A stretch of 64,000 nt of DNA from Lactiplantibacillus mudanjiangensis (GTDB lineage: Bacteria > Bacillota > Bacilli > Lactobacillales > Lactobacillaceae): contig NZ_BJDY01000004.1 of assembly GCF_005405385.1 (NCBI RefSeq), positions 62,001 to 126,000 on the forward strand. The letters run 5' to 3'. This document shows, piece by piece, positions 47,283 to 57,229 of this stretch. Numbering within the stretch: the stretch's first letter is position 1; each line of letters opens with the position of its first letter. The notes below the pieces were generated by a model. That model saw only the letters and a list, made by a program, of their open reading frames with translations. It had not been told where the DNA came from and searched no databases. The translations under genes and the position numbers were made by a program.

Positions 47283-48212
47283 ATGGATAAAATTCGAGCG
47301 AGTCTATTAAAAAAATCGGTCGCCAGTAAAATTGAGCGCCGGGGAAAAATTATTAGTTTATCATGCTTGGCGTTAATTATTTTGGTTGTCTTCTTGATCT
47401 TTTACTTTGTGGCATCGCGCGGATTAGCCACATTCTTCCAAAACCATATTAATTTATGGTCATTCTTAAGTGGGATTCAATGGAATCCAGGGACGCTTGG
47501 GACTAATGGTCAACCAGCTGTTGGGGCACTGCCGATGATTGTCGGATCATTCTTGATTACCATTTGTTCGGCATTATTAGCCACTCCGTTTGCCATTGGT
47601 ACGGCGGTCTTCATGACTGAAATCTCGCCACGTCGGGGGGCCCGGATTTTACGTCCGGTCACCGAATTATTAGTTGGGATTCCATCAGTGGTCTATGGGT
47701 TTATTGGGCTACAAGTGGTCGTACCATTTGTCCGTAATACGTTTGGCGGCAGTGGTTATGGGATCTTGTCAGGGACCTTTGTTCTGTTCGTTATGATTTT
47801 ACCAACGGTCACGTCAATGAGTGCCGATGCCTTAAATGCGGTACCTCGGTATTATCGCGAAGCGTCGTTGGCTTTAGGTGCCACGCGTTGGCAAACAATT
47901 TATAAAGTGGTGCTACGTGCCGCAATTCCTGGAATGCTAACCGCGGTAGTCTTTGGGATGGCCCGTGCCTTTGGGGAAGCCTTGGCTGTGCAAATGGTTA
48001 TCGGGAATGCCACCTTGTTACCACATAATTTAGTTTCACCAGCTTCGACATTAACCAGTATTTTAACGATGGGCATTGGGAACACGGTAATGGGTTCACT
48101 ACAAAACAATGCGTTGTGGTCATTAGCCATGATTTTACTCTTAATGTCACTCTTCTTTAACTTGGTGATCCGCTATATTGGTCGAAAGGGGAAATTAAAT
48201 AATGAACGCTAA
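47283..48212 (+). CDS. pstC: Phosphate ABC transporter permease PstC
   Basis: PstC (309 residues) has six membrane segments after a basic N-terminus, and the permease loop REASLALGATRWQTIYKVVLRAAIPG that contacts PstB. It forms the membrane channel with PstA. Its 3' end overlaps pstA by 11 nt. Confidence 0.95.
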   Translation: MDKIRASLLKKSVASKIERRGKIISLSCLALIILVVFLIFYFVASRGLATFFQNHINLWSFLSGIQWNPGTLGTNGQPAVGALPMIVGSFLITICSALLATPFAIGTAVFMTEISPRRGARILRPVTELLVGIPSVVYGFIGLQVVVPFVRNTFGGSGYGILSGTFVLFVMILPTVTSMSADALNAVPRYYREASLALGATRWQTIYKVVLRAAIPGMLTAVVFGMARAFGEALAVQMVIGNATLLPHNLVSPASTLTSILTMGIGNTVMGSLQNNALWSLAMILLLMSLFFNLVIRYIGRKGKLNNER

Positions 48213-49086
48213 ACGAGCAGATAAATTAGCAACCGGTATTTTATACGCCGTGGCCGCGTTGGTGGTCATTATCTTAGTTGCCTTACTTGGTTATATTTTG
48301 GTACAAGGGGTGCCTGAGATTTCGTGGCACTTTTTAACATCACCAGCGTTGGCTTTTGAAGCTGGCGGTGGGATTGGCATTCAATTGTTTAACTCTTTTT
48401 ACCTATTGATTTTGGCGTTAGTGATTTCATTGCCGATTTCGTTAGGTGCAGGGATCTACTTGAATGAATATGCTAGTAAAAACACGATTACGGGATTAAT
48501 TCGGACGACCATCGAAATTTTAAGCTCATTACCATCAGTGGTTGTTGGGTTATTCGGTTACTTATTCTTCGTAGTCCAATTTAAACTCGGGTTCTCGATT
48601 CTTTCAGGGGCTTTTGCGTTAACGGTTTTCAACTTACCAATCTTAACGCGAAGTATTGAAGAAGCTTTGGCTAATATTCCTGATAGTCAACGTGAAGCTG
48701 GCTATGCTTTAGGCCTCTCTCGTTGGGAGACCGTGACTAAGATTGTTGTGCCGGCAGCGCTACCAAGTATTATTACTGGGGTAGTTTTGAGTGCCGGACG
48801 AATCTTTGGGGAAGCCGCTGCGTTAATTTACACGGCCGGTCAAAGTGCACCAGCCTTAGACTTCAGTAACTGGAATCCATTTGATATTAGTAGTCCATTA
48901 AGTCCATTACGACCGGCCGAAACACTTGCCGTACACATTTGGAAGATTAATTCAGAAGGAATTATGCCCGATGCTAAAGCCGTTTCGGCAGGGGCATCCG
49001 CAGTTTTAATCATCGCGGTCTTACTCTTTAACTTCTTGGCTCGGTGGCTCGGTAAACGCTTGTATAAACATTTAACGGCAGAATAG
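48202..49086 (+). CDS. pstA: Phosphate ABC transporter permease PstA
   Basis: PstA (294 residues) has about six membrane segments and the loop REAGYALGLSRWETVTKIVVPAALP. The long stretch between the last two segments (DFSNWNPFDISSPLSPLRPAETLAVHIW) is typical of PstA. It starts inside pstC. Confidence 0.95.
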   Translation: MNAKRADKLATGILYAVAALVVIILVALLGYILVQGVPEISWHFLTSPALAFEAGGGIGIQLFNSFYLLILALVISLPISLGAGIYLNEYASKNTITGLIRTTIEILSSLPSVVVGLFGYLFFVVQFKLGFSILSGAFALTVFNLPILTRSIEEALANIPDSQREAGYALGLSRWETVTKIVVPAALPSIITGVVLSAGRIFGEAAALIYTAGQSAPALDFSNWNPFDISSPLSPLRPAETLAVHIWKINSEGIMPDAKAVSAGASAVLIIAVLLFNFLARWLGKRLYKHLTAE

Positions 49087-49099
49087 GAGGGCCAACTAG

Positions 49100-49909
49100 A
49101 TGCAAAATGAAAATATGGAAACCACGCAACGTAATATCATGCATTTTGATCCAAAAGCGCATGAAATTGCATTATCGACAGAAGATTTACGTGTCTTTTA
49201 CGGGCAGTCAGAAGCGATTTCTGAAGGTGATCTACAATTTGAACGGTATAAGATTAGCTCATTAATTGGCCCTTCTGGTTCGGGTAAATCAACCTTTCTA
49301 CGGTCCTTAAATCGGATGAATGACCGTATTGCGACTGTTAAAGGGAAGATTATGTATCGCGGTCTAGACATCAATAGTGACGAAGTAGATGTGTATGAAA
49401 TGCGTCGTCATATTGGAATGGTCTTTCAACGACCTAATCCATTTGCAAAGTCGATTTATGAAAATATCGCATTCGCTTTACGACAACGTGGGTTAAATGA
49501 TAAACACAAATTGGATGAAATTGTCGAGACTTCGCTACGACAAGCCGCCATGTGGGATCAGGTCAAGGATGACTTGAATAAAAGTGCATTGGCCTTATCT
49601 GGTGGGCAACAGCAGCGATTATGCATTGCACGTGCGATTGCGGTTAAACCAGATATCTTGTTATTAGATGAACCAGCCAGTGCGTTGGACCCGGTCTCAA
49701 CGAGTCAAGTTGAAGATACGCTGCTGGAATTAAAACAAAATTACACCATCATTATTGTGACACATAACATGCAACAAGCCTCACGGATTAGTGACTATAC
49801 GGCCTTCTTTAACTTAGGTAAGGTCTTGGAATATGCAGAAACTGGCGATATTTTCACCAATCCAAAGGTAGATTTAACCAATGATTACATTTCTGGGAAT
49901 TTTGGCTAG
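49100..49909 (+). CDS. pstB: Phosphate ABC transporter ATP-binding protein, first copy
   Basis: This ABC ATPase of 269 residues has [41 protein letters not shown] and [11 protein letters not shown]. The N-terminus is about 18 residues longer than that of the second copy. GGAGGG lies upstream. Two consecutive, clearly different pstB genes are usual in lactic acid bacteria and may form a heterodimer. Confidence 0.95.
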   Translation: MQNENMETTQRNIMHFDPKAHEIALSTEDLRVFYGQSEAISEGDLQFERYKISSLIGPSGSGKSTFLRSLNRMNDRIATVKGKIMYRGLDINSDEVDVYEMRRHIGMVFQRPNPFAKSIYENIAFALRQRGLNDKHKLDEIVETSLRQAAMWDQVKDDLNKSALALSGGQQQRLCIARAIAVKPDILLLDEPASALDPVSTSQVEDTLLELKQNYTIIIVTHNMQQASRISDYTAFFNLGKVLEYAETGDIFTNPKVDLTNDYISGNFG

Positions 49910-49920
49910 GAGGTCTGTTA

Positions 49921-50676
49921 ATGAGCCCAATTTTAACTACTGAAAACTTATCCTTATTTTATGGTAAGAAAGAAGCCTTAAAAGGCATTAACATGAGTTT
50001 TGAAAAGACTGGAATTACGGCATTAATTGGTCCTTCTGGTTGTGGTAAATCAACGTTCTTACGCTGTTTGAACCGGATGAATGACTTAATCCCAGGAGTC
50101 ACCATCACAGGTGATGTTAATTTTAACGGTCACAATATTTATGCGCCCACGACAGATACCGTGCAATTACGTAAAGAAATCGGCATGGTTTTTCAACAAC
50201 CTAATCCTTTTCCATTCTCGATCTATGAAAATGTGGTTTATGGGTTACGATTGGCTGGTGTTCGTGATAAAGAACAATTAGACGCGGCCGTTGAAAAAAG
50301 TTTAAAGCAGGCAGCTATCTGGGATGAAGTTAAAGATCGCTTGCATGCCAATGCATTATCTTTATCTGGTGGACAACAGCAGCGGGTTTGTATCGCGCGT
50401 GTTTTAGCGGTTGAACCTGATATTATCTTATTAGATGAAGCGACGAGTGCGCTTGATCCGGTTTCGAGTCATATGATTGAAATGACCCTATTGAATTTAC
50501 GTCATGATTACACTATCATTACTGTTACGCATAACATGCAACAGGCTTCACGAATTTCTGATCGAACAGCCTTTTTCTTGAATGGAGAGTTAATCGAGGC
50601 TAACGATACCAAGCAGATTTTCATGAATCCGGTAAGACAAGAAACCAATGACTACATTTCAGGACGATTTGGTTAG
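49921..50676 (+). CDS. pstB: Phosphate ABC transporter ATP-binding protein, second copy
   Basis: This 251-residue ABC ATPase has [41 protein letters not shown] and [10 protein letters not shown]. Note DEATSALD where the first copy has DEPASALD; both keep the catalytic glutamate. TAGGAGG precedes the ATG. It lies 11 nt after the first pstB. Confidence 0.95.
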   Translation: MSPILTTENLSLFYGKKEALKGINMSFEKTGITALIGPSGCGKSTFLRCLNRMNDLIPGVTITGDVNFNGHNIYAPTTDTVQLRKEIGMVFQQPNPFPFSIYENVVYGLRLAGVRDKEQLDAAVEKSLKQAAIWDEVKDRLHANALSLSGGQQQRVCIARVLAVEPDIILLDEATSALDPVSSHMIEMTLLNLRHDYTIITVTHNMQQASRISDRTAFFLNGELIEANDTKQIFMNPVRQETNDYISGRFG

Positions 50677-50687
50677 GAGGACGAAAC

Positions 50688-51362
50688 ATGCGACGACTAT
50701 TTGATGATGAGTTAAATGATATTGATGCTAATTTCACTGAAATGGGGATGATGGTCAGTGAGACGATCGAAAAATCCGTTAAGGCATTTATTGACCATGA
50801 TCGAGAATTAGCTCAAGAAATCATTGATAATGATGCTAAAATCAATGAACGTGAAGTTGAATTAGAAAAGAAATCATTTGAGATGATTGCCCTTTACCAA
50901 CCAGTGACTTCTGACTTACGGGAGATTGTCACGATTCTAAAAGCCGTTTCTGAATTAGAACGAATGGCGGACTACGCGCGTAATATTGCCCATGCCACGA
51001 TTCGCGTTAAGGGACATGTACGCGTACCTGAAATTGAAGCTGAATTATCCGAAATGGGTAACCGGGTTCGAAAAATGGTTGAAGAAATGTTATCCGCTTA
51101 TGTGAAGAGTGATGATTTAGCGGCTCGAAAAGTTGCGGCCAAGGATGCTAAAGTTGGTGAAATGTACGACAAGATTAACGAAAAAGGCATTTCTAAAATG
51201 GAACGTCATCCAGAAACCGTGATTGGCTCGACAGATTATCTTAACGTTGCCGGCTATTTAATGCGGATCGGTGCGCTAGTGACCAATGTTGGTGAATGGA
51301 TCGTTTACTTAAACACCGGAAAAATTGTTGAATTGAATCCCGAAAGTTCCAATTTAGTTTAG
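50688..51362 (+). CDS. phoU: Phosphate signalling regulator PhoU
   Basis: PhoU (224 residues) is an all-helical protein made of two related three-helix bundles, each with the family E/DxxxD metal-type pattern (ERMADYARNIAHATI; the second repeat near LMRIGALVTNVGEWIVYL). It transmits the state of the Pst transporter to PhoR. TTAGGAGG precedes the ATG, and it closes the operon. Confidence 0.95.
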   Translation: MRRLFDDELNDIDANFTEMGMMVSETIEKSVKAFIDHDRELAQEIIDNDAKINEREVELEKKSFEMIALYQPVTSDLREIVTILKAVSELERMADYARNIAHATIRVKGHVRVPEIEAELSEMGNRVRKMVEEMLSAYVKSDDLAARKVAAKDAKVGEMYDKINEKGISKMERHPETVIGSTDYLNVAGYLMRIGALVTNVGEWIVYLNTGKIVELNPESSNLV

Positions 51363-51463
51363 AAAAAGTATAAATATCTCTAAAGGCGATTCCTCAAATT
51401 TGCAAGTCTAATTCTTAATCGATAAGATATAATTAGACTAAACTTATTTGAGGAGTCGATTTT

Positions 51464-51784
51464 ATGAAAACTAAATCTAATCGAAAATTAACTAAATCTA
51501 ACAATCGTGTTTTTGCAGGGGTTCTTGGCGGTATTGCTGAATATTTACAATGGAATGCTAACGTGTTGCGAGTGCTATTCGTCTTGTTAACGATCGCCTC
51601 ACATGGTGCCGGAATCTTAGTTTACTTGCTATTGATGACCATCATTCCAAGTAAACCCGAAAATACAGGGTTCTTTGAACAGATGCGCCATGCTAGCAGT
51701 CAAGCCAATTCACCACAGCAACCTCAAGGGCGAAAATCAATTCACAATGTCCGTGAAGAAGACGAACCTCGGCATCAAGATTAA
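51464..51784 (+). CDS. PspC-domain membrane protein
   Basis: This 106-residue protein has the PspC pattern KSNNRVFAGVLGGIAEYLQWNANVLRVLFVLLT with one or two membrane segments, followed by a polar tail. In other bacteria such proteins take part in the envelope stress response, together with LiaF or PspA relatives. TGAGGAG precedes the ATG. yvlD follows after 15 nt. Confidence 0.88.
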   Translation: MKTKSNRKLTKSNNRVFAGVLGGIAEYLQWNANVLRVLFVLLTIASHGAGILVYLLLMTIIPSKPENTGFFEQMRHASSQANSPQQPQGRKSIHNVREEDEPRHQD

Positions 51785-51799
51785 TGGAGTGAACGAATA

Positions 51800-52153
51800 G
51801 TGGGTTTTTGGAAACGAATTTTAATTAATACAGTTCTTTTTGTGGCAATTGCGGGGTTTTTCCAGAGTAGTTTTCATGTGGCTAATATTTGGGTAGCCTT
51901 GATCGCAAGTTTTGTGTTGGCGATCCTAAATGCGGCGGTTAAACCATTTTTGATGTTATTGTCTTTGCCAATTACGTTACTGACACTTGGCTTGTTTAGT
52001 ATTGTGATTAATGGCTTAATGTTACAATTAACCTCATTCTTTATGGGGGCGGCTAACTTTGGCTTTTCCAGTTTTGGGATGGCCATGTTAGTCTCAATAT
52101 TAATGTCCTTAGCTAATGTGATTGTTTCTAATTTTTTCTCACGAAGTGCGTAA
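51800..52153 (+). CDS. Phage holin family 4 / YvlD-type membrane protein
   Basis: This 117-residue protein consists almost entirely of four hydrophobic segments. The pattern AILNAAVKPFLMLLSLPITLLTLGLF is the YvlD signature. It is not a phage gene; the name comes from a distant family. It is paired with pspC, as yvlC-yvlD are in Bacillus, where they respond to envelope stress. Start is GTG. Confidence 0.88.
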   Translation: MGFWKRILINTVLFVAIAGFFQSSFHVANIWVALIASFVLAILNAAVKPFLMLLSLPITLLTLGLFSIVINGLMLQLTSFFMGAANFGFSSFGMAMLVSILMSLANVIVSNFFSRSA

Positions 52154-52218
52154 CAATGGTGAATAAAGCGCTTTAAAGTGATAAAATTAGATGATAGAAA
52201 GATTCTGTTGCAATCAAG

Positions 52219-52283
52219 AAAGTACGGTCAGCTTGAATGTTGGTAGCGATAGCAACCAGAAACAGGCTGACCGTACTTTTTTT
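52219..52283 (+). terminator. Strong intrinsic terminator 30 nt before hprK (possible attenuator)
   Basis: 52219-52232 pairs with 52266-52279 (14 bp, AAAGTACGGTCAGC with its complement), followed by seven T. The large loop contains a further small inverted repeat. It can end the pspC-yvlD unit, but only about 30 nt remain to the hprK start, too short for a separate promoter. Confidence 0.8.
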
Positions 52284-52313
52284 AGTTAACGGAACGATTT
52301 GGGAGGGATTGAC

Positions 52314-53264
52314 TTGGCAGGAAGTGTAACCGTTGCCGATTTGGTGAAAAATACGCGTTTGGATGTGTATCATGGCGCCAAGCTATTAGACGATAAGGCA
52401 ATTACAACTAGTGATATTTCACGTCCAGGATTAGCATTAACGGGATATTTTAATTATTATCCTCGTGAACGGGTTCAGTTGTTGGGTAAAACTGAAACCG
52501 CTTATTCGAAAAATATGAGTCATGACGAACGGTTAATGATTTTTCGCAAGATGTGTCAATTAACGACACCAGCATTTGTCATTTCCACAGGATTACCTGT
52601 GCCGGACGAATTGGTTCAAGCTGGGGAAGAAAATGGTGTACCAATTCTAGGGACGAAGATGACTTCTTCACGAGTTTTAAGTAACATGACAAACTATCTA
52701 GAAGGTAAGCTTGCTGAACGTCAGTCTGTACATGGCGTGTTAGTTGATATCTACGGTCTAGGTGTTTTGATTACCGGTGATTCTGGTGTTGGTAAGAGCG
52801 AAACTGCCTTAGAATTAGTTAAGCGTGGGCATCGTTTAATTGCCGACGACCGGGTGGATGTTTATCAACAAGACGAACAAACCCTAGTTGGTGAAGCACC
52901 TAAAATTTTAAATCATCTCTTAGAGATTCGTGGTATTGGGATCATTGATGTCATGAACTTGTTTGGGGCCGGTGCAGTTCGTCAAGATACGGATATTGAT
53001 CTCATCGTTCACTTAGAGAATTGGACGCCTGATAAGCAATTTGATAGACTAGGGAATGGAGAACAATCCCGTAAGTTCTTTGATGTGGAAGTACCAGAGA
53101 TTTCGATTCCAGTTAAGACTGGGCGGAACTTGGCAATTATTATTGAAGCGGCGGCGATGAACTTCCGGGCCGAGAGTATGGGCTACGACGCTACTAAAGT
53201 CTTCGATGATAATTTAAATTCACTCATCAAAGAAAATTCGAGTCATGATTCTCACAAGCTTTAA
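52314..53264 (+). CDS. hprK: HPr kinase/phosphorylase
   Basis: HPrK (about 316 residues) phosphorylates HPr at Ser46 and removes the phosphate again, controlling carbon catabolite repression. Walker A GDSGVGKSETALEL and the K/P signature LLEIRGIGIIDVMNLFGAGAV are clear, with the N-terminal domain beginning SVTVADLVKNTRLDVYHG. The TTG at 52314 stands six bases after GGAGGG. The alternative TTG at 52299 would place that ribosome site inside the gene. It is first in hprK-lgt-gpsA-galU. Confidence 0.96.
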   Translation: MAGSVTVADLVKNTRLDVYHGAKLLDDKAITTSDISRPGLALTGYFNYYPRERVQLLGKTETAYSKNMSHDERLMIFRKMCQLTTPAFVISTGLPVPDELVQAGEENGVPILGTKMTSSRVLSNMTNYLEGKLAERQSVHGVLVDIYGLGVLITGDSGVGKSETALELVKRGHRLIADDRVDVYQQDEQTLVGEAPKILNHLLEIRGIGIIDVMNLFGAGAVRQDTDIDLIVHLENWTPDKQFDRLGNGEQSRKFFDVEVPEISIPVKTGRNLAIIIEAAAMNFRAESMGYDATKVFDDNLNSLIKENSSHDSHKL

Positions 53265-53279
53265 GGAGATGGCAACAGC

Positions 53280-54116
53280 GTGAAAACCGTCTTGGGGGCG
53301 TTAAACCCGATTGCACTACGTCTGGGTCCGATTGAGGTCCATTGGTACGGTGTCTTTATTGCCACCGCAGTTTTGATCGCGGTCGCATTAGCCGTTCGAG
53401 AAGGCGCCAAACGAGGGATTCGTTCAGACGATATTTATGACATGATTTTGTGGGCGCTACCGTTTACATTAATTGCGGCGCGTACTTATTATGTGGTGTT
53501 TCAGTGGTCCTATTATAGTCAACATCCTGGTGAGATTATCCGAATTTGGGATGGCGGGATCGCGATTTACGGTGGCCTAATTGGCGCTGCTATCGTCGTG
53601 GTCTTGTTCTGTCGGTCACGGTTAATTCCAGTCTGGTTGATGTTAGATGTTGCGGCACCTACCGTCATCATGGGCCAAGGAATTGGTCGCTGGGGTAACT
53701 TTATGAATCAAGAAGCTTTCGGCCGGGTAACTAGCTTGAGTTTCTTACAGGGGTTACATTTGCCTGATTGGCTGATTTCACAGATGTATATTAATGGCGC
53801 TTATCGTCAACCCACTTTTTTGTATGAATCGGTTTGGGATTTGTTAGGATTTGTGTTGTTGATGGTGACACGGCATCGATCAGGGTTATACAAGCAAGGG
53901 GAAGTTTTCCTTGCCTATGTGGCTTGGTATTCCTTTGGCCGCTTCTTTACAGAAGGGATGCGGACGGATTCCTTAATGTTGTTTAATGTCATTCGGGTTT
54001 CACAAGTCTTATCGGTTATTTTATTTGTCGGTAGTCTTGGAATTTTGATTTGGCGGCGGCGACATTTAACAGAAAACCGCTGGTATTTGGCTGGTTCTGG
54101 TCAAAAGATGGCGTAG
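53280..54116 (+). CDS. lgt: Prolipoprotein diacylglyceryl transferase
   Basis: Lgt (278 residues) attaches diacylglycerol to the lipobox cysteine of prolipoproteins, such as PhnD and PstS in this window. It has about seven membrane segments and the signature [20 protein letters not shown] start, with AAGGAG upstream. hprK-lgt linkage is typical of Firmicutes. Confidence 0.96.
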   Translation: MKTVLGALNPIALRLGPIEVHWYGVFIATAVLIAVALAVREGAKRGIRSDDIYDMILWALPFTLIAARTYYVVFQWSYYSQHPGEIIRIWDGGIAIYGGLIGAAIVVVLFCRSRLIPVWLMLDVAAPTVIMGQGIGRWGNFMNQEAFGRVTSLSFLQGLHLPDWLISQMYINGAYRQPTFLYESVWDLLGFVLLMVTRHRSGLYKQGEVFLAYVAWYSFGRFFTEGMRTDSLMLFNVIRVSQVLSVILFVGSLGILIWRRRHLTENRWYLAGSGQKMA

Positions 54117-54143
54117 AAAAAAATAGATTAGAGGGTTATTAGT

Positions 54144-55160
54144 ATGGCAGAAAAAATTGCCGTTTTAGGCGCTGGCTCATGGGGTAGCGTGCTTGCAAAC
54201 TTATTAGATGAAAATGGAAACGATGTGCGACTTTGGTCGAATAATCCCGATCAAGTGGCTGAATTAAATGAAAAGCACACCAATGAACATTATGTGCATG
54301 ATTTTAAATATTCCGAATCGCTTAAAGCGTATACGGATTTAACGGCTGCATTAGACGGTGTGGCAGCGATTTTATTCGTTGTGCCAACTGGTGCAATCCG
54401 GATTGTGGCGCAACAAGTTAAAGCCGTGTTACAATCAACGGACAATCAACCAATCATTATCCATGCTAGTAAAGGTTTGGAACTTAATACACACAAGCGG
54501 TTGTCAGAAGTCTTGTCGGAAGAAATTCCAGCTGACTCACGACAAGCCGTGGTGGTCTTATCAGGTCCAAGTCATGCGGAAGAAGTGGCTAAGCGTGATA
54601 TCACGTTAATTACGGCAGCAAGTGCCGATAATGCGGCAGCTAAGTTTGTCCAACAATTATTTATGAATGATTACTTCCGGATTTACACCAACAATGATGT
54701 TATCGGGGTCGAATTAGGCGCCGCTTTGAAAAATATCATTGCGTTAGGTGCGGGAGCATTACATGGCTTAGGCTACGGGGATGACGCTAAGGCGGCGTTA
54801 ATGACACGTGGTTTGGCCGAAATCAGTCGGTTAGGGGTTGCGTTAGGCGCACAACCACTGACGTTTATTGGACTCTCTGGGGTTGGTGATTTAATCGTCA
54901 CGGCTACCAGTGTTCATTCACGTAACTGGCGGGCTGGTAATGAATTAGGTCAAGGTCAAAGTTTGAAGTCAGTGATTGACACGATGGGCATGGTGATTGA
55001 AGGAATTCCGTCAACTAAAGCCGCGTATGAACTGGCTCAACAACAAGGCATCGAAATGCCAATTACCGAAGCTATTTACGATGTGTTATACAATGAAGCG
55101 GATATTAAGAAAGTTATTCCGCAATTGATGCAACGTGAAGGTAAACCAGAAATTCAGTAG
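54144..55160 (+). CDS. gpsA: NAD(P)+-dependent glycerol-3-phosphate dehydrogenase
   Basis: GpsA (338 residues) makes sn-glycerol-3-phosphate from dihydroxyacetone phosphate for membrane lipids and teichoic acids. Evidence is the Rossmann motif [14 protein letters not shown], the conserved [28 protein letters not shown] region with the catalytic lysine, and [14 protein letters not shown]. It lies between lgt and galU. Confidence 0.96.
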   Translation: MAEKIAVLGAGSWGSVLANLLDENGNDVRLWSNNPDQVAELNEKHTNEHYVHDFKYSESLKAYTDLTAALDGVAAILFVVPTGAIRIVAQQVKAVLQSTDNQPIIIHASKGLELNTHKRLSEVLSEEIPADSRQAVVVLSGPSHAEEVAKRDITLITAASADNAAAKFVQQLFMNDYFRIYTNNDVIGVELGAALKNIIALGAGALHGLGYGDDAKAALMTRGLAEISRLGVALGAQPLTFIGLSGVGDLIVTATSVHSRNWRAGNELGQGQSLKSVIDTMGMVIEGIPSTKAAYELAQQQGIEMPITEAIYDVLYNEADIKKVIPQLMQREGKPEIQ

Positions 55161-55200
55161 GCAATTAGTTAGGATTTTTCATTCTTAGGAGGTTCAGCAC

Positions 55201-56115
55201 ATGTCAAAAGTTAGAAAAGCGGTTATTCCAGCTGCCGGATTAGGGACACGTTTTTTACCAGCTACTAAAGCAATGCCCAAAGAAATGTTACCAATTGTTG
55301 ATAAACCCACGATTCAATTTATTGTGGATGAAGCCCGTAAATCAGGGATTGAAGACATTGTCATTGTCACTGGGAAAAGTAAACGTAGTATTGAAGATTA
55401 CTATGATTCCAATCCCGAACTAGAAGATAATTTACGCGCTAAGCACAAGGAAGAAATGTTGAAGTTAGTGCAAGAAACCACTGACATCAATTTGTACTTC
55501 ATTCGTCAATCTCATCCCCGTGGCTTAGGTGACGCCGTTTTAACGGCCAAAGCCTTTGTTGGTGATGAACCATTCGTCGTCATGCTAGGTGATGACTTGA
55601 TGGAAGATAAGGTGCCATTAACGAAACAGTTAATGAATAGCTACGATAAAACCCACGCTTCAACTTTAGCCGTGATGAAGGTGCCACACGAGGAAGTATC
55701 TAAGTATGGCGTCATTAATCCTGAGAGTGAAAAAGAACCCGGCTTATACAATGTGAATAACTTTGTTGAAAAGCCAACGCCTGAAGATGCACCAAGCGAC
55801 TTGGCGATTATTGGTCGGTACTTGCTAACCCCTGAAATTTTCGATGTGCTCGAAAAGCAAAAACCAGGGAAGGGCGACGAAATCCAATTAACCGATGCCA
55901 TTGATACGTTGAATAAAACCCAACGCGTCTTTGCCCATGAATTTAAAGGTACTCGGCATGATGTCGGCTATAAATTTGGTTATTTGAAGACAACGATTGA
56001 ATATGGGTTGACTCATCCAGATGTAAAGGATGATTTACGGACTTACCTTAAAGATCTTGGTCAACAACTAACCAAAGAAGATCAAGCGGCGACTAAGAAG
56101 CCGACTAAAAAATAG
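55201..56115 (+). CDS. galU: UTP--glucose-1-phosphate uridylyltransferase
   Basis: GalU (304 residues) makes UDP-glucose for glycolipids, teichoic acid decoration and exopolysaccharide. It shows [28 protein letters not shown] (nucleotide-binding G-G-T-R and the conserved K), [12 protein letters not shown] and [33 protein letters not shown] precedes the ATG. The product feeds GalE and the sugar-transfer genes to the right. Confidence 0.96.
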   Translation: MSKVRKAVIPAAGLGTRFLPATKAMPKEMLPIVDKPTIQFIVDEARKSGIEDIVIVTGKSKRSIEDYYDSNPELEDNLRAKHKEEMLKLVQETTDINLYFIRQSHPRGLGDAVLTAKAFVGDEPFVVMLGDDLMEDKVPLTKQLMNSYDKTHASTLAVMKVPHEEVSKYGVINPESEKEPGLYNVNNFVEKPTPEDAPSDLAIIGRYLLTPEIFDVLEKQKPGKGDEIQLTDAIDTLNKTQRVFAHEFKGTRHDVGYKFGYLKTTIEYGLTHPDVKDDLRTYLKDLGQQLTKEDQAATKKPTKK

Positions 56116-56119
56116 TACT

Positions 56120-56158
56120 AAAAAACCACTTGAATTTTAAAATTCAAGTGGTTTTTTT
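56120..56158. terminator. Bidirectional terminator between galU and the EAL gene
   Basis: AAAAACCACTTGAATTTT and AAAATTCAAGTGGTTTTTTT arms form a near-perfect palindrome serving both converging genes. Confidence 0.88.
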
Positions 56159-56837
56159 AATGGTCAGATTTCAATTGAAATAGATGCGGTTTGCCGTAGT
56201 AATAACCTTGGCGAAGCGGAATTTCAAGATCGTCAGCAAGCTGATCTTCTTCATCGTTTTCGACCCCTTCAAGAATTAAGCGCATATCATGTTCGACTGC
56301 CACTTCACGCCAAAATTTAAGTTGAGCGGGAATTTCATCAGTTCGTTCTTCGTTACGGAAGTTTTGCATGGCGAACTTAATCTCTTCAGCATAACCCAAT
56401 AAGGGCTTGATATGATCATAGACATTAATCCCAGTGCCCACATCATCCAAGCTGAATTGTAGCCCGTGCGACTTGATCAATTCAATTTGTTTTTGCATAT
56501 CTTCCAAGGCATAATTATCTTCACCTGGTTCTTCAGTGACTTCGACAATCACTTTTACGGGGAATAATTTTGCTTGAGCCTCAATCACAGCTGCGGCAAT
56601 ATCGGGATTTAAAAATTGTTTCCGATTAAAGTTAATCGAAACGGAACCGATCTTTAAAGACAGCTCACTAGCCGTCGCCTTTAATAAGTCAATTTGAACA
56701 TCAATCGGAATGGCTTCAAAGTTAGCCGGTAACGTCCAACGGTCGTCGGCTGTAGCCCGATAGCGAATGAGCATTTCATAACCGATTAATGAGTTATTGA
56801 ATTTATCTAATTGTGGCTGAATAAAATAGCGATACAT
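56157..56837 (-). CDS. EAL-domain protein, probable c-di-GMP phosphodiesterase or receptor
   Basis: This 226-residue protein is a single EAL domain. The motif E-x-L-x-R is EMLIR (about residue 22); the metal-binding N (SINFN), E (EVTE), DD (LDDVGTG), K (EIKFA), E (LEGVE) and Q (RQGYYYGKP) are in place. The usual KxD motif reads KFA, so its aspartate is missing, which may weaken catalysis. No GGDEF partner is in the window. It is divergent from a group of putative polysaccharide genes, suggesting c-di-GMP control of a surface polymer. Confidence 0.85.
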   Translation of the reverse strand: MYRYFIQPQLDKFNNSLIGYEMLIRYRATADDRWTLPANFEAIPIDVQIDLLKATASELSLKIGSVSINFNRKQFLNPDIAAAVIEAQAKLFPVKVIVEVTEEPGEDNYALEDMQKQIELIKSHGLQFSLDDVGTGINVYDHIKPLLGYAEEIKFAMQNFRNEERTDEIPAQLKFWREVAVEHDMRLILEGVENDEEDQLADDLEIPLRQGYYYGKPHLFQLKSDH

Positions 56838-57229
56838 AGATTTGCCCCTTGTATTTTTTAAGTGTGTATTTAAAGTCCTTTACAAGTTATCATAACCCAA
56901 ATACCATGTTAACGGAATAATTAACCCTCGTAATTTTTAACGTGTTCATGGAATTTGTGGGCTTAAATGACTATTGGATAGTCGTCAGTTATCCTATTAT
57001 TCTTTTAAGTATAATATTTATTTATATTGATTGCCAATTTTTTGCCTACAATTAAAGGATTGTTACTAAAATATTATAATTAAAAGTAATACACTGGCTT
57101 ATTAAGGTGGTGATTAATTAATGAGATTTGCAAGTTTTTTGTTAAAAACAGGTTTCCCCTGTAAAAAATTAAAGTATAATTGATGTGTCATAAACTTTAT
57201 TATATCTAAGGGGAATTGGGGGCGTTAAA
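56838..57229. other. 392 bp AT-rich gap between the EAL gene and the glycosyltransferase
   Basis: The stretch is very AT-rich and must hold the divergent promoters. Possible -10 boxes are TACAAT (about 57048) and TATAAT (57175-57180). A short inverted repeat ACAGG-CCTGT lies near 57149-57163. A 20-codon frame with a ribosome site is listed separately. I see no riboswitch, repeat or mobile element here. Confidence 0.5.
57121..57183 (+). CDS. Possible 20-residue leader peptide
   Basis: AAGGTGGTG is followed after about 10 nt by ATG 57121 and 20 codons to TGA. The peptide is basic and hydrophobic (MRFASFLLKTGFP at its start). It ends 46 nt before the glycosyltransferase gene, and its last codons contain TATAAT, which may simply be a promoter. 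Support is the ribosome site only. Confidence 0.25.
   Translation: MRFASFLLKTGFPCKKLKYN

Noticed and set aside
51800-52153. Phage holin or prophage remnant
   Set aside because: The gene is the chromosomal YvlD type paired with pspC; no other phage gene is near.
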